A stretch of DNA of 64,000 nt, taken from the NCBI RefSeq assembly GCF_006363955.1, contig NZ_CP040948.1, forward strand, positions 2,418,001 to 2,482,000, given 5' to 3'. Made by a program: the position numbers and the translations under genes. Position 1 is the stretch's first letter. Each line of letters opens with the position of its first letter. Of the stretch, positions 8,522 through 19,763 are shown piece by piece. Source of the stretch: Methylophilus medardicus. GTDB lineage: Bacteria; Pseudomonadota; Gammaproteobacteria; Burkholderiales; Methylophilaceae. The notes beneath the pieces were generated by a model. The model saw only the letters and a program-made list of their open reading frames with translations. It was not told the origin of the DNA and made no database searches.

Positions 8522-9262
8522 TTACTTGAGTACGTTTCCGAACATTTGCAAGGTCAACTGATACCCCAAATTGACCAACTGCGCATCGTAACGTTCCCCC
8601 TCATCGCGCATAAAGGCATGCTGCCCGTTGAACTCATGCCAAGTGTAATGTAAGCCAGGAATCCCAGCGAAACGGTTGTAGAGCTCGGCACGTTTATCGG
8701 CAGGGATGTGTGGGTCTTGTTTACCCCAGATCATCAGCAACTCGCCCTTGATTTCGTTCACACGCTCCATGCTGTGCTGACCCGGCTGGTTTGGAATAAT
8801 ATTGGTATGCAGATCGGTGGCGTAGAAACAGGCCGTGGCTTTTACTTCAGGCTGCAAGGCAGCACGGAAGGCCAAATGCCCCCCAATACAAAAGCCAGCT
8901 GCGCCCAAATTGCCGTCATACCAGGCTTGCGCATTGAGAAAATCAATCATGGCACGGTTATCTGTATCGTAAGCTTGCACGTCTTTTGCCATTTTATCGG
9001 CATTGCCTTTGTCGCGACCGGCATCGTCATAACCTAATACGGTGCCAACCGGATTTAACTCATGAAAAACTTCAGGTACTAACACAGCGTAACCATGTCC
9101 AGCTAAAAACCGCGCCGCCCGCTCAATAGGACCTGTTTGCTGAAAGATTTCGGAGTAAAACAAAACCGCAGGCACTTTACCATCGTGTTTTGGACGATGA
9201 ACATAAGTGCGCATCACCCCGGTCGGAGTGTTCAAATCAACGATTTCGCTTGTAATCAGCAT
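8522..9262 (-). CDS. Dienelactone hydrolase family protein
   Basis: An alpha/beta hydrolase of the dienelactone hydrolase family (246 residues). The Cys-His-Asp triad is visible: the nucleophile in AAGFCIGGHLA, the Asp in WGKQDPHIP, and the His in NGQHAFMRD. Members hydrolyse lactones or esters; the real substrate cannot be read from the sequence, and no chlorocatechol pathway genes are nearby. AAGGA precedes the ATG at 9262. It has its own terminator, so it is probably a single-gene unit. Confidence 0.85.
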   Translation of the reverse strand: MLITSEIVDLNTPTGVMRTYVHRPKHDGKVPAVLFYSEIFQQTGPIERAARFLAGHGYAVLVPEVFHELNPVGTVLGYDDAGRDKGNADKMAKDVQAYDTDNRAMIDFLNAQAWYDGNLGAAGFCIGGHLAFRAALQPEVKATACFYATDLHTNIIPNQPGQHSMERVNEIKGELLMIWGKQDPHIPADKRAELYNRFAGIPGLHYTWHEFNGQHAFMRDEGERYDAQLVNLGYQLTLQMFGNVLK

Positions 9263-9418
9263 GGTAAATCCTTAAACAATCAAAAATATCGGCTATTCTA
9301 GCGCTGTTTGAGTGGCTTTTCACAACGTTTCTCGCCTGAAATAAGAATTTTTTGCACTTTTTAGGCCAAACACCTCTCACAGCAATCAATGCCACTACAA
9401 ACAAAAAGGAATGCCAAG

Positions 9419-10435
9419 ATGCGCGTGTTGTCGCTTGTATTTATGCTGTCAGTGAATCTGCACCTGAGTTCGATCGCGCAGTCTGAGCCAGATCGTGAAT
9501 TGGTTTATCGACTCAAGGCGTCCGTGGTTAAAGTCCACGCTATCACCGCCACAGGCGGTCACGGTGTTGGTAGCGGGGTGGTGGTCGCTCCGGATACGGT
9601 GGCAACCAGCTGCCACGTCGTTGCAAACAGCAGCGGCATTAGTATTTCTAAGTTTGGTGACAGCATGAGCCCAGTCGGCATGATCGCGGATTGGAAACAT
9701 GACATCTGCTTATTAAAATTTAAATATCTAGAATTACCCGCTGCCAAATTGGCCTCCGCCGCTACACTCCACTATGGCGACGAAGTATTTTCGATTGGCT
9801 TTCCGGGCGGCCCACCCAAACCACAAACCATCTCCGGCAAAGTGCGCGCGCTTTATGCCTATGATGACAGCCTCGTTGTTCGTACCGATGCCGCTTTTAT
9901 CATGGGCTCAAGCGGTAGCCCGACCTTTAATCAGGCAGGCGAACTGGTGTCGTTGAGTACGTTTAAAAGTCCAGGTAAAAATGCCTACTTTTACAGTGTG
10001 CCGGTCGAATGGATTCAACGCTTGATGTCGGGCGAGCAAGTGACCAGCGCAGTACCCACCGCGACACCGTTTTGGGACTTGCCACTTGAGCAACGACCTT
10101 TCTGGATGCAGGTGGTGCTTCCTTATCAAGCTGGCGACTGGCCGATGCTAGAGACACTTGCACGTCAATGGCTGACTGTGCAAGCTGACTCCGCGGAAGC
10201 TTACTTTTATCTCGCCAGCGCCCTGCACGGCCAAGGCCAGACGGGGCCTGCGCAACAGGCCTATTTGCGCGCGGTGAGCTTGCAACCAGCCCACATCGAT
10301 GCCTGGAGCGGCCTCGCTATTTTGGCAGAGCAGACCCAACAACCTACGCTCTACAGCGATGCCGAGCAGCACATCCGGCAATTAGATAGCCAGATTTGGG
10401 CAGATGTACAACGCCGTATGCAACAGGCGCAGTAG
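9419..10435 (+). CDS. Secreted trypsin-like serine protease with TPR tail
   Basis: A 338-residue protein with a signal peptide (about 1-20) and a trypsin-like peptidase domain (about 25-210). The triad is readable as His66 (TSCHVV), Asp95 (WKHDICLL) and Ser167 (GSSGSP). The C-terminal third (about 225-338) consists of helical TPR-like repeats. There is no PDZ domain, so it is not a standard DegP/HtrA. It probably acts in the periplasm on misfolded or specific proteins, with the TPR part for binding. The start at 9419 was preferred over 9389 because AAGGA lies 8 bases upstream and the signal peptide then begins at residue 1. It overlaps nothing and precedes hemL. Confidence 0.8.
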   Translation: MRVLSLVFMLSVNLHLSSIAQSEPDRELVYRLKASVVKVHAITATGGHGVGSGVVVAPDTVATSCHVVANSSGISISKFGDSMSPVGMIADWKHDICLLKFKYLELPAAKLASAATLHYGDEVFSIGFPGGPPKPQTISGKVRALYAYDDSLVVRTDAAFIMGSSGSPTFNQAGELVSLSTFKSPGKNAYFYSVPVEWIQRLMSGEQVTSAVPTATPFWDLPLEQRPFWMQVVLPYQAGDWPMLETLARQWLTVQADSAEAYFYLASALHGQGQTGPAQQAYLRAVSLQPAHIDAWSGLAILAEQTQQPTLYSDAEQHIRQLDSQIWADVQRRMQQAQ

Positions 10436-10502
10436 CATGATCAAGCGCCCCTGCTCTGATAGAATACGTTTTTTTTTTGATGTTCACTTAGATAACTCAG
10501 CC

Positions 10503-11783
10503 ATGACCTCACGCAACCAGCAACTGTTTGAAAAATCCCAGCAACTGATTCCAGGTGGCGTCAATTCGCCCGTGCGCGCATTCCGCAGCGTCGGCGGCAC
10601 CCCAATCTTTTTCAAAAAAGGACTGGGCTCCAAGTTGTGGGATGTCGATGGCAAAGAATATATCGACTACATCAACTCCTGGGGGCCGATGATTTTGGGT
10701 CACGCCCACCCTGAAGTGATTGCAGCGGTACAGCAAGCGGCTACCAACAGCTTAAGCTTCGGTGCGCCCACCGGCCTCGAGTTAGAAATGGCTGAGCTGC
10801 TTAACCGCTTAGTGCCGAGTATGGAGCAAGTGCGCTTGGTCAGTAGCGGGACAGAGGCCACCATGAGCGCCATTCGCGTGGCGCGCGGCTTTACCAAACG
10901 CAACAAAATCATCAAGTTTGAGGGTTGTTATCACGGACATGCCGATGCCTTATTGGTGAAGGCTGGTTCTGGTTTGCTCACCTTCGGCGAGCCGAGCTCG
11001 GCAGGCGTACCAGCCGAGGTGGCAGCACACACCCTGACCCTAGATTACAACAACACACAAATGCTCAGAGATACCTTTGCGAGCATCGGCGATGAAATTG
11101 CCTGCGTTATTTTAGAACCTGTTGTTGGCAACATGAACCTGATCGTACCTGACCAAGCGTTTTTGCAAACACTGCGCGAAGTATGCACTCAACATGGCAC
11201 CGTGCTCATTTTCGATGAAGTGATGACGGGGTTCCGCGTGGCGCTAGGCGGCGCTCAAGCACTGTATGGCATCACCCCGGACATGACGACGCTAGGCAAA
11301 GTCATCGGTGGCGGCTTGCCGGTGGGCGCATTCGGTGGGCGTAAAGACATTATGAGCGTGTTGGCACCGCTTGGCTCGGTTTACCAAGCAGGCACCCTAT
11401 CCGGCAACCCGGTGGCGGTGACCGCCGGCCTCACCACGCTCAAACTGATCCAAACCCCCGGCTTCCACGACAAACTGACCGCGCAAACCACTAAGCTGAC
11501 CGAGGGACTGATGCAAGCCGCGCGCCAAGCAGGCGTTACCTTCAGTGCGCAAAACGTAGGCGGTATGTTTGGCATTTACTTCAGCGCACAACTTCCAACC
11601 AGTTATGCAGACATGATGCGTGCAGACAAAAACGCTTTTAACAAGTTTTTTCATAGCATGCTGGATAGTGGCATCTATCTTGGCCCCTCTGCGTTTGAGG
11701 CCGGTTTTGTCTCTGCTGCACATAGCGATGAGGATATTGCACACACCATACAAGCAGCAGCAATTGCTTTTGCGAGCCTGTAA
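10503..11783 (+). CDS. hemL: Glutamate-1-semialdehyde 2,1-aminomutase HemL
   Basis: HemL is the PLP enzyme that turns glutamate 1-semialdehyde into 5-aminolevulinate in the C5 route to haem. It has 426 residues, the normal length. Lys266, in [12 protein letters not shown], is the PLP-binding residue; [11 protein letters not shown] holds the cofactor Asp, and [13 protein letters not shown] opens the protein as in other HemL. The ATG at 10503 matches the family start; the longer frame from 10404 is rejected because its extra N-terminus is unlike the family. A 13-bp hairpin follows the stop. Confidence 0.96.
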   Translation: MTSRNQQLFEKSQQLIPGGVNSPVRAFRSVGGTPIFFKKGLGSKLWDVDGKEYIDYINSWGPMILGHAHPEVIAAVQQAATNSLSFGAPTGLELEMAELLNRLVPSMEQVRLVSSGTEATMSAIRVARGFTKRNKIIKFEGCYHGHADALLVKAGSGLLTFGEPSSAGVPAEVAAHTLTLDYNNTQMLRDTFASIGDEIACVILEPVVGNMNLIVPDQAFLQTLREVCTQHGTVLIFDEVMTGFRVALGGAQALYGITPDMTTLGKVIGGGLPVGAFGGRKDIMSVLAPLGSVYQAGTLSGNPVAVTAGLTTLKLIQTPGFHDKLTAQTTKLTEGLMQAARQAGVTFSAQNVGGMFGIYFSAQLPTSYADMMRADKNAFNKFFHSMLDSGIYLGPSAFEAGFVSAAHSDEDIAHTIQAAAIAFASL

Positions 11784-11796
11784 AGCGAACGCTTAA

Positions 11797-11829
11797 GCGC
11801 TGCGCGCGCAATCAGAGCGCGCGCAGCGC
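11797..11829. terminator. GC-rich hairpin after hemL
   Basis: GCGCTGCGCGCGC (11797-11809) and GCGCGCGCAGCGC (11817-11829) pair perfectly over 13 bp around a 7-base loop. It starts 14 bases after the hemL stop and is probably its transcription end, although only a weak T stretch (cttttc) follows. Confidence 0.6.
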
Positions 11830-11866
11830 AAACTAGAGCTTTTCGACGCCCTCCCCACAGTCAATC

Positions 11867-12060
11867 AAAAACCATCCAAGCGTCATCCTGATCACAGCGC
11901 AACTTTGCCCTGCTGGCCGCGCGAGGATCAGCTAAACCACCGACCATATTCAACCCCGCATCCGTCCAGCAACCGCCACCATCCGTGGCGCGGGGACCTT
12001 GAGCACACAGACAACGGCAGCCTGAGTGACTATTTTTTGCAGGTAAACAAAAATCATTCT
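11867..12060 (-). pseudogene. Cys-rich open frame, possible gene remnant
   Basis: On the minus strand an open frame of about 65 codons runs without a stop and encodes a Cys/Gly/Asp-rich peptide, including HSGCRCLCAQGPRATDGGGC and ending RCDQDDAWMVFD. No ATG, GTG or TTG opens it ahead of the Cys-rich part; internal ATG codons would give only short products. It may be the 3' remnant of a lost gene, a gene with an unusual start, or chance. Not recognised. Confidence 0.2.
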
Positions 12061-12111
12061 CAACTGAGTTAAAAAAATGAATTTATCCGTTATTTAACGC
12101 AGGCTAAACAA

Positions 12112-12140
12112 TTGAAATTGCTAAACTTTAACGGTATCAT
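12112..12140 (+). promoter_or_regulatory. gltB promoter
   Basis: TTGAAA (12112-12117) and TATCAT (12135-12140) are separated by 17 bases, a good sigma-70 arrangement. Transcription would start near 12147, about 20-35 bases ahead of the possible gltB start codons. Confidence 0.55.
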
Positions 12141-12166
12141 TGAAGGTTCCTCCAAATGTTTTGTAA

Positions 12167-15100
12167 GTGAAGAATCTGGCAATGGACATGCAGTCTGACA
12201 ACAACGTGATGAGTGCTTCTCAAGATACCGCAACCGCTCTGGATGACCAGTTTGGTTTAGCTCCCCAGTCTCAAGGTTTATACGACAGACGCCACGAAAA
12301 AGATAGCTGTGGCGTTGGCTTTGTCGCCCATATCAAGGGCAAGAAAAGCCACGAAATTGTCGCCATGGGCCTGCAGCTGCTAGACAACCTGACGCACCGC
12401 GGCGCAACGGGTTACGACCCAAAACTGGGCGATGGTGCCGGCTTGCTGATGCAAATGCCTGACACCTTCATGCGTGAGGAGGCGGCCAAGCTAGGCCTCA
12501 CGTTGCCAGCTGCAGGGCATTATGCTGTAGGGCAGGCTTTCTTACCGCAAAATGCAAATAACCGCGCGCAATGTGAAGCCATTTTTGCCAGCATTATTGC
12601 TGAAGAAAATCAAACCCTGTTGGGTTGGCGCGATGTGCCTGTCGACAACAGCAATATTGCTGATGCGGCTCGTGCGGTTGAACCCGTCATGCGGCAAGTA
12701 TTCATTGCCAGCACCACCACCGACACCGTTGCATTTGAACGTAAGTGCTTTGTCATTCGTAAGCGCATTGAGCATGCCATTCGTGCGCTCAACTTACAGG
12801 ACAAAGCGCAGTTTTATATGCCGTCTTTCTCCTCCCGCACCATTGTCTACAAAGGCATGTTGTTGGCAAACGAAGTAGGCGTTTACTACAAAGACTTGAA
12901 AGACGCGCGCGTGGTTTCTGGACTGGCGCTGGTCCACCAACGTTTTTCTACCAACACGTTCCCAGCTTGGGACTTAGCCCACCCGTTCCGGATGATTGCA
13001 CACAACGGTGAAATCAACACCGTGCAAGGCAACGTCAATTGGATGGCAGCCCGTCACGAGACGATGAAATCTGCCGTGTTAGGTGAAGACCTGGAAAAAT
13101 TATGGCCATTGATCGCTGAAGGTCAGTCTGACTCTGCTTGCTTTGACAATTGCTTAGAATTGCTGGTGGCAGGTGGTTACAGCTTGCCGCATGCCATGAT
13201 GATGCTGATTCCTGAAGCATGGGCCGGCAATCCATTGATGGATGAAGACCGCCGTGCTTTCTACGAGTACCACGCGGCATTGATGGAGCCATGGGATGGC
13301 CCAGCTGCGGTCGCGTTTACTGACGGTAAAATGATTGGCGCCACGCTCGACCGTAACGGCTTGCGTCCTGCACGCTATTTAGTGACTGAAGATGACATCG
13401 TGATGATGGCTTCTGAAATGGGCGTGATCACCTTCCCACAAGAAAAAATCGTTAAAAAATGGCGCTTGCAACCAGGCAAAATGTTGCTGATTGATATGGA
13501 ACAAGGCCGCATTATTGACGATGAAGAAGTGAAAACCGCACTGGCAAAAGCCAAACCCTATCGTCAATGGATTGAACAAACCCGTTTTCATTTGACGGAA
13601 TTGCCTAGCGTGAGCGCTGGCGACATTCGCTTGAATGAAAACTTGCTAGATACCCAACAAGCATTTGGCTACTCGCAAGAAGATCTCAAGTTTGTGTTGC
13701 AGCCAATGATAGACAATGGTGAAGAAGGTTCTGGCTCTATGGGGAATGACGCAGCGCTGCCTGTGTTATCCAACAAAGCCAAAACACTTTACAACTACTT
13801 TAAGCAGCTGTTTGCGCAAGTCACTAACCCGCCCATTGACCCAATTCGTGAAGAATTGGTGATGTCGCTGGTGACATTTATCGGCCCCAAACCAAACCTG
13901 CTAGCGGTGGATGAGACCAATCCACCGATCCGCCTGGAAAGCAACCAGCCAGTCTTGAGTCTTGATGGTCTCGAAAAACTTAAACAGATTGAAACGCTCA
14001 CCAAAGGCCAATTCAAATCTCTCGTCCTTGACCTGACCTACGACGTGGCGCTTGGCAAAGCAGGTATGAAGCAGGCGCTAGATCTATTGCATGATCAAGC
14101 TGAAAAAGCGGTGCATGATGGTTATAACGTCCTCATCTTGTCTGACCGCGCCCTGTCCGCGACACGCATTGCTATTCCGGCATTGCTGGCCTGTTCGGCC
14201 ACACACGAGTTTTTAGTCAAAGCCGGTTTGCGTACCAGCACCGGTTTGGTAATTGATACCGGCTCTGCGCGTGAGGTGCATCACTTTGCCTTGCTGGCAG
14301 GTTACGGCGCTGAAGCGGTATGCCCATGGTTGGTGTATGAAACCATGAAGACCATGACGAGCGATGCTGAAAAAGCTGGCAAAAACTTTGTCAAAGCCAT
14401 CGGCAAGGGCTTATATAAAGTCATGTCAAAAATGGGCATTTCGACTTATCAGTCCTATTGTGGCGCACAAATTTTCGAGGCCATTGGCTTAAACAGCCAG
14501 TTCGTCAACGATTACTTTACAGGCACCGTCAGCCAGATCGAGGGCATTGGCCTTGAGCAAGTGGCTGAAGAAACTGTCCGTTTGCATACCCAAGCATTTG
14601 GCAGCGACCCTGTGTTATCGAATGCGCTAGAAGCAGGTGGTGATTATGCGTTCCGCGTCCGTGGTGAAGAGCACTTGTGGACACCGCAATCCATTAGCAA
14701 ATTGCAAAACGCGACACGCACTGGCCAGTATGATACCTACAAAGAATATGCTGCACTGATTAACGATCAGACCCGCCGTCACATGACCTTGCGTGGTCTA
14801 TTTGAAATCAAAGCAGCGGGCAAAGCGATCCCGCTGGAGCAAGTGGAATCCGCCAAAGAAATCGTCAAACGGTTCGCAACTGGTGCGATGTCTTTGGGCT
14901 CCATCTCGACCGAAGCCCACGCCACATTAGCGATTGCCATGAACCGCATTGGCGGCAAGTCCAACACTGGTGAAGGCGGCGAAGATATCAAACGCTTTAT
15001 TCCAGTCACTGTGGACTCGAGCATTGCGCAAGTGTTAGGCAGCGATTTAATCGAAGCCAACATCGCACTCAAAGCCGGCGACTCTATGCGTTCACGCATC

Positions 15101-16858
15101 AAACAAGTGGCTTCTGGCCGCTTTGGCGTCACCGCAGAATACCTAAGCAGTGCTGATCAAATTCAGATCAAGATGGCACAAGGCGCTAAGCCTGGTGAAG
15201 GCGGCCAATTACCCGGCCATAAAGTATCGCCTTACATCGCAAAACTACGTTTTTCAGTGCCGGGTGTGGGTTTGATTTCACCACCGCCTCATCATGATAT
15301 TTACTCGATTGAAGATTTGGCACAGCTGATTCACGACCTGAAAAACGCGAATCCAAAGGCTTCTATTTCGGTCAAACTGGTGTCTGAAACAGGCATCGGT
15401 ACGGTCGCAGCTGGCGTTGCCAAAGCCAAGTCTGATCACATTGTAGTCGCGGGCCATGATGGTGGTACGGGGGCTTCTCCAATCTCTTCCATCAAGCATG
15501 CGGGTACGCCATGGGAACTTGGTTTGGCTGAAACGCAGCAAACGCTGGTGTTGAACCAGTTGCGTGGTCGCGTCGTCGTTCAGGTCGATGGCCAAATGAA
15601 AACGGGCCGTGACGTATTGATCGGCGCCTTGCTGGGCGCGGATGAGTTCGGCTTTGCCACCGCACCACTGGTGGTTGAAGGCTGTATCATGATGCGCAAG
15701 TGCCACCTGAATACTTGTCCGGTTGGCGTGGCGACACAAGATCCCGCCTTACGTAAGAAATTTACCGGCCAGCCAGAGCATGTGGTCAACTATTTCTTCT
15801 TCGTTGCTGAAGAAGTCCGTGAGTTAATGGCCAGCATTGGTATCGCCAAGTTTGACGACCTGATTGGTCGTGCAGATTTGCTGGACATGAAAGCTGGTAT
15901 CGAACACTGGAAGATCAATGGCCTAGACTTCAGCAAGGTATTCCACTTGCCAGAAATGCCAGCCAGCGTCTCACGCAAAAACAACGACGTGCAAGACCAT
16001 GGTTTGGTCAACGCGCTCGATAATCAATTGATCGTCCTGGCCAAGCCTGCCTTAGAAAAAGGTGAAAACGTCAGCATCAACTTACCCATCGTTAACACGA
16101 ACCGGACGGTGGGCACCATGCTCTCGCATGAGGTTGCGAGCCGTTATGGTCATGCTGGGCTGCCAGATGGCACCATTAGCGTCAAATTCACCGGCACGTC
16201 TGGCCAGAGCTTTGCCGCATTCTTGGCCAAAGGCATCACGTTTGAACTGACCGGCGAAGGCAACGACTATGTGGGCAAAGGGCTATGCGGTGGACGGATT
16301 ATCATCAAACCACCCGTGACCTTCCGCGGTTTGTCTTACGAGAATATTATTGTAGGCAACACGGTCATGTACGGGGCAACCACCGGTGAAAGCTTCCTCA
16401 GCGGCGTCGCAGGTGAGCGTTTCTGTGTGCGAAACTCCGGAGCCACCGCAGTAGTCGAGGGTGTCGGTAATCACGGCTGTGAATACATGACCGGCGGCAC
16501 CGTGGTGGTGCTTGGTCAAACCGGCCAAAACTTTGCGGCGGGCATGAGCGGCGGTATCGCTTACGTGTACGACATCGATGGGAAATTTGCCCAGCGCTGC
16601 AATATGAGCATGGTCTCGCTTGAAAAAGTCGAAGGTGCGGATGCCGATATTGGTAAGGTGCAGCATTTAGGTCAGCCTGATGAAGTGATTCTAAAAGGGT
16701 TGATTGAGCAGCATCTGGCCTTGACGGGTAGTCCACGTGCGAAAGAACTTCTGGCGGATTGGCCAGTCTCACGGGCAAAATTCGTGAAAGTATTCCCAAA
16801 TGAATACAAACGCGCATTGACCGAAATGGCTGCCGCAACTGCCAAACAAGCCGCTTAA
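12167..16858 (+). CDS. gltB: Glutamate synthase, large (alpha) subunit GltB
   Basis: GltB moves the glutamine amide nitrogen to 2-oxoglutarate; with GltD it is NADPH-dependent GOGAT, the second half of the ammonia assimilation cycle. The 1563-residue length is normal. Cys48 in EKDSCGVGF would become the N-terminal nucleophile of the amidotransferase domain after propeptide removal. The synthase domain carries the 3Fe-4S cysteines in [15 protein letters not shown], and the Gly-rich beta-helix forms the C-terminus. GTG at 12167 gives this frame; ATG at 12182 or 12188 is equally possible, and both leave the mature enzyme unchanged. A hairpin with T run separates it from gltD. Confidence 0.96.
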   Translation: MKNLAMDMQSDNNVMSASQDTATALDDQFGLAPQSQGLYDRRHEKDSCGVGFVAHIKGKKSHEIVAMGLQLLDNLTHRGATGYDPKLGDGAGLLMQMPDTFMREEAAKLGLTLPAAGHYAVGQAFLPQNANNRAQCEAIFASIIAEENQTLLGWRDVPVDNSNIADAARAVEPVMRQVFIASTTTDTVAFERKCFVIRKRIEHAIRALNLQDKAQFYMPSFSSRTIVYKGMLLANEVGVYYKDLKDARVVSGLALVHQRFSTNTFPAWDLAHPFRMIAHNGEINTVQGNVNWMAARHETMKSAVLGEDLEKLWPLIAEGQSDSACFDNCLELLVAGGYSLPHAMMMLIPEAWAGNPLMDEDRRAFYEYHAALMEPWDGPAAVAFTDGKMIGATLDRNGLRPARYLVTEDDIVMMASEMGVITFPQEKIVKKWRLQPGKMLLIDMEQGRIIDDEEVKTALAKAKPYRQWIEQTRFHLTELPSVSAGDIRLNENLLDTQQAFGYSQEDLKFVLQPMIDNGEEGSGSMGNDAALPVLSNKAKTLYNYFKQLFAQVTNPPIDPIREELVMSLVTFIGPKPNLLAVDETNPPIRLESNQPVLSLDGLEKLKQIETLTKGQFKSLVLDLTYDVALGKAGMKQALDLLHDQAEKAVHDGYNVLILSDRALSATRIAIPALLACSATHEFLVKAGLRTSTGLVIDTGSAREVHHFALLAGYGAEAVCPWLVYETMKTMTSDAEKAGKNFVKAIGKGLYKVMSKMGISTYQSYCGAQIFEAIGLNSQFVNDYFTGTVSQIEGIGLEQVAEETVRLHTQAFGSDPVLSNALEAGGDYAFRVRGEEHLWTPQSISKLQNATRTGQYDTYKEYAALINDQTRRHMTLRGLFEIKAAGKAIPLEQVESAKEIVKRFATGAMSLGSISTEAHATLAIAMNRIGGKSNTGEGGEDIKRFIPVTVDSSIAQVLGSDLIEANIALKAGDSMRSRIKQVASGRFGVTAEYLSSADQIQIKMAQGAKPGEGGQLPGHKVSPYIAKLRFSVPGVGLISPPPHHDIYSIEDLAQLIHDLKNANPKASISVKLVSETGIGTVAAGVAKAKSDHIVVAGHDGGTGASPISSIKHAGTPWELGLAETQQTLVLNQLRGRVVVQVDGQMKTGRDVLIGALLGADEFGFATAPLVVEGCIMMRKCHLNTCPVGVATQDPALRKKFTGQPEHVVNYFFFVAEEVRELMASIGIAKFDDLIGRADLLDMKAGIEHWKINGLDFSKVFHLPEMPASVSRKNNDVQDHGLVNALDNQLIVLAKPALEKGENVSINLPIVNTNRTVGTMLSHEVASRYGHAGLPDGTISVKFTGTSGQSFAAFLAKGITFELTGEGNDYVGKGLCGGRIIIKPPVTFRGLSYENIIVGNTVMYGATTGESFLSGVAGERFCVRNSGATAVVEGVGNHGCEYMTGGTVVVLGQTGQNFAAGMSGGIAYVYDIDGKFAQRCNMSMVSLEKVEGADADIGKVQHLGQPDEVILKGLIEQHLALTGSPRAKELLADWPVSRAKFVKVFPNEYKRALTEMAAATAKQAA

Positions 16859-16877
16859 AGTTTTTGATAATTGAATA

Positions 16878-16901
16878 CCCCGCTTAGTGCGGGGACTTTT
16901 T
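16878..16901 (+). terminator. Hairpin with T run between gltB and gltD
   Basis: CCCCGC (16878-16883) and GCGGGG (16889-16894) form a 6-bp stem with loop TTAGT, followed by AC and five T. It lies inside what should be one operon, so it probably ends only part of the transcripts and sets the ratio of gltB to gltD message. Confidence 0.7.
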
Positions 16902-16944
16902 AAGGTTGCCTTAGCAAAAAGCAACAAGGAAGAGATGATTTCAC

Positions 16945-18372
16945 ATGGGTAAAGTCACTGGTTTCATGGAATTTGAACGTCTGGCAGAAGAATATCTACC
17001 AGTTAATGAACGTGTCAAAAACTACAAAGAGTTCGTGCTGCATTTAACAGACGACCAAGCAAAACAGCAAGGCGCACGCTGCATGGATTGCGGCATTCCC
17101 TTCTGTACGACAGGCTGTCCAGTCAACAACATCATTCCAGACTGGAATGACTTGGTCTACCAGCAAGATTGGCGCAGCGCAATCGATGTGCTGCACTCAA
17201 CCAACAACTTCCCTGACTTTACTGGACGCATTTGTCCGGCCCCTTGTGAAGCTGCCTGTACCTTAAACATCAATAACGATGCGGTCGGCATTAAGTCGAT
17301 TGAGCATGCAATTATTGATAAAGCTTGGGAAAACGGCTGGGTGACGCCGCAAATCAATCCGAACAAAACCGGCAAGACAATCGCCGTAGTGGGTTCAGGC
17401 CCCGCCGGCCTCGCTGCAGCCCAGCAGTTGGCGCGTGCAGGCCACGCAGTCACCGTGCTCGAGAAAAATGACCGAATCGGTGGTTTGTTACGTTACGGTA
17501 TCCCCGACTTCAAGTTAGATAAATCAGGGATCGACCGCCGCATCGCACAAATGGAAGCCGAAGGCGTCACATTTAAAGTGAATCAGCATGTTGGCGAAAA
17601 TGTCAGTGCTGCAGATCTTGAGCGTGATTTTGATGCGGTGATCTTAGCCGGGGGTGCAGAGTATCCGCGCGATCTGCCAGTACCTGGCCGCGAATTAGAA
17701 GGTGTCCATTTCGCCATGGATTTCCTCACACCCAATAACAAAATGGTGGCGGGCGACGTAGTCCCAAACCAAATCAAAGCGACCGGCAAACATGTCGTGG
17801 TGATTGGCGGCGGTGACACGGGCTCTGACTGTGTGGGCACCTCAAACCGCCATGGTGCAGCCAGCGTGACGCAGTTTGAACTGATGCCGCAACCGCCAGA
17901 AAAAGAGAACAAAGCACTGGTATGGCCAAACTGGCCACTAAAAATGCGCACTTCCAGCTCCCACGAAGAAGGTGCGGAGCGTGACTGGTCAATCACCACC
18001 ACTGCATTGCTCGGTGAGAACGGTAAACTGACGGCACTCAAAGGCGCACGCGTCGAGTGGAAAGATGGCAAAATGATCGAAGTGCCAGGTACGGAGTTCA
18101 CCATTAAAGCAGACCTGGTATTTTTGGCCATGGGCTTTGTCTCGCCAGTCCAAAAAGTGTTAGATGCGTTCGGCGTTGAAAAAGATAACCGTGGCAATGC
18201 GAAAGCCACCACCGATGGTGAAGGCTGTTACAAAACCAATAAAGCCAAAGTATTTGCGGCCGGGGATATGCGTCGCGGCCAATCCTTGGTAGTCTGGGCT
18301 ATCCGAGAGGGTCGTCAATGTGCACGTGAAGTTGATGCCTTCTTGATGGGAAGCTCAAGCCTGCCCCGTTAA
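16945..18372 (+). CDS. gltD: Glutamate synthase, small (beta) subunit GltD
   Basis: GltD passes electrons from NADPH through FAD and iron-sulfur clusters to GltB. The N-terminal region has the paired cysteine motifs [17 protein letters not shown] and CPAPCEAAC for the 4Fe-4S clusters. The FAD fold shows [16 protein letters not shown] and the NADPH fold [13 protein letters not shown]; the C-terminal [14 protein letters not shown] closes the FAD site. The length of 475 residues is standard. It lies 86 bases after gltB, across a hairpin, and is followed by a strong terminator. Confidence 0.96.
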   Translation: MGKVTGFMEFERLAEEYLPVNERVKNYKEFVLHLTDDQAKQQGARCMDCGIPFCTTGCPVNNIIPDWNDLVYQQDWRSAIDVLHSTNNFPDFTGRICPAPCEAACTLNINNDAVGIKSIEHAIIDKAWENGWVTPQINPNKTGKTIAVVGSGPAGLAAAQQLARAGHAVTVLEKNDRIGGLLRYGIPDFKLDKSGIDRRIAQMEAEGVTFKVNQHVGENVSAADLERDFDAVILAGGAEYPRDLPVPGRELEGVHFAMDFLTPNNKMVAGDVVPNQIKATGKHVVVIGGGDTGSDCVGTSNRHGAASVTQFELMPQPPEKENKALVWPNWPLKMRTSSSHEEGAERDWSITTTALLGENGKLTALKGARVEWKDGKMIEVPGTEFTIKADLVFLAMGFVSPVQKVLDAFGVEKDNRGNAKATTDGEGCYKTNKAKVFAAGDMRRGQSLVVWAIREGRQCAREVDAFLMGSSSLPR

Positions 18373-18393
18373 TTTAGACAGCGCATTCATCTT

Positions 18394-18424
18394 AAAACGC
18401 CGATGCCACCCATCGGCGTTTTTG
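18394..18424 (+). terminator. gltBD terminator
   Basis: AACGCCGATG (18396-18405) and CATCGGCGTT (18411-18420) form a 10-bp stem with a 5-base loop and a T run, 24 bases after the gltD stop. Confidence 0.9.
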
Positions 18425-18540
18425 TTTGTTTTAATCGCAAAAAAACATGATTCTTTCAAGTGAAAAGAGAGTGTGGCCTTTATAATCATGCTTTTACATA
18501 TTATTGACCTGCGCATCCCTGATCAGGCAATCCCACGCAC

Positions 18541-19605
18541 ATGACCTCACTGCAAAACGATACCTTTCTACGCGCGCTCATGCGCCAACCTACTGAATAC
18601 ACACCAGTCTGGATGATGCGCCAAGCTGGACGCTATTTGCCAGAATACCGTGAGAGCCGCAAAACCGCCGGCAGCTTTATGCAGCTATGCCAAAGCCCGA
18701 CGTTTGCCACCGAAGTCACACTACAGCCGTTGGACCGTTACCCGCAACTGGATGCTGCTATCCTGTTTAGTGACATCCTGACCGTTCCTGACGCGATGGG
18801 CTTGGGCTTATATTTTGAAGAGGGCGAAGGGCCTAAATTTGAGCGCACCTTGCAAGCGGAGGCGGATATTCTCAAACTTGAAGTGCCTGATATGGCCAAA
18901 TTGCAATATGTGTTTGACGCGGTCAGCAGCATTCGCAAGGCCTTAAATGGTCGCGTACCTTTAATTGGTTTTTCTGGCAGCCCATGGACGCTAGCTACCT
19001 ATATGGTGGAAGGCAAAGGCGGTACTGACTTTCTTAACACGAAGAAAATGGGCTATGCGAGACCAGACCTGTTGCATCGTATCTTAGACATCACTGCTCA
19101 AACCGTTATTCAGTATCTCAATGCCCAAATCGCTGCGGGCGCGCAAGCAGTGATGATTTTTGACTCATGGGGCGGCGCATTGTCTCATGATGCGTATATT
19201 GAATTTTCACTCAACTACATGCAAAAAATCGTGGCAGGTTTGACCAAAACAGCAGAGGGTAACACCGTGCCGAGCATCGTGTTCACTAAAGGCGGTGGCT
19301 TGTGGCTGGAACAGCAAGCCGCGATTGGGGCAGATGCCTTAGGCCTAGACTGGACCGTCAATCTGACACAAGCACGCCAGCGCGTGGGTGACCAAGTGGC
19401 GTTGCAAGGCAATATGGACCCAGCCATTTTGCTCAGCGCACCCGCGGCGATTGAAAAAGAAGTTGCTCGTATATTGGCTAGCTACGGCCACGGACACGGT
19501 CATGTATTTAATCTAGGCCATGGTATTACGCAGTGGACACCGCCCGAACATGCAGCGTGTATGCTTGAAACGATACGTGCGCTTAGCCCACAGTATCACC
19601 TTTAA
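18541..19605 (+). CDS. hemE: Uroporphyrinogen decarboxylase HemE
   Basis: HemE removes four acetate carboxyls from uroporphyrinogen III to give coproporphyrinogen III. The 354-residue protein starts with the family signature [14 protein letters not shown] (Arg27 and Arg31 bind substrate). [14 protein letters not shown] holds the key Asp; [17 protein letters not shown] and [14 protein letters not shown] are also diagnostic. Its presence fits with hemL at 10.5 kb, though the two are separate transcription units. Confidence 0.97.
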   Translation: MTSLQNDTFLRALMRQPTEYTPVWMMRQAGRYLPEYRESRKTAGSFMQLCQSPTFATEVTLQPLDRYPQLDAAILFSDILTVPDAMGLGLYFEEGEGPKFERTLQAEADILKLEVPDMAKLQYVFDAVSSIRKALNGRVPLIGFSGSPWTLATYMVEGKGGTDFLNTKKMGYARPDLLHRILDITAQTVIQYLNAQIAAGAQAVMIFDSWGGALSHDAYIEFSLNYMQKIVAGLTKTAEGNTVPSIVFTKGGGLWLEQQAAIGADALGLDWTVNLTQARQRVGDQVALQGNMDPAILLSAPAAIEKEVARILASYGHGHGHVFNLGHGITQWTPPEHAACMLETIRALSPQYHL

Positions 19606-19720
19606 TGGAAGTGTTCGGTAAGATGAGATTGCAGTGACTCAAGCATCACAAATCAATCGCAATCATTGGTATGGCAATCATCTTAATAAAATACAGATCC
19701 TCGCTTATTGCTAGCGATAC

Positions 19721-19749
19721 AAAAAAAGCCTGCGATGCAGGCTTTTTTT
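19721..19749. terminator. Bidirectional terminator hemE / cytochrome b561
   Basis: AAAAAAAGCCTGC (19721-19733) and GCAGGCTTTTTTT (19737-19749) pair perfectly around a 3-base loop. The A and T runs on either side allow it to end both convergent transcripts. Confidence 0.9.
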
Positions 19750-19763
19750 ATGGCGTAGCGCGC

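Larger units (their letters stand above)
11784..12166. other. Intergenic region hemL-gltB
   Basis: About 380 bases without an established gene. It contains a GC-rich hairpin (11797-11829), a Cys-rich open frame on the minus strand (about 11867-12060) that lacks a usual start codon, a Fur-like half site on AT-rich DNA (12048-12062), and the gltB promoter (12112-12140). Confidence 0.5.

Noticed and set aside
12167-16858. Several long antisense frames (up to about 150 codons) opposite gltB
   Set aside because: They mirror the codon structure of a well-identified gene and have no family signatures or ribosome-binding sites.
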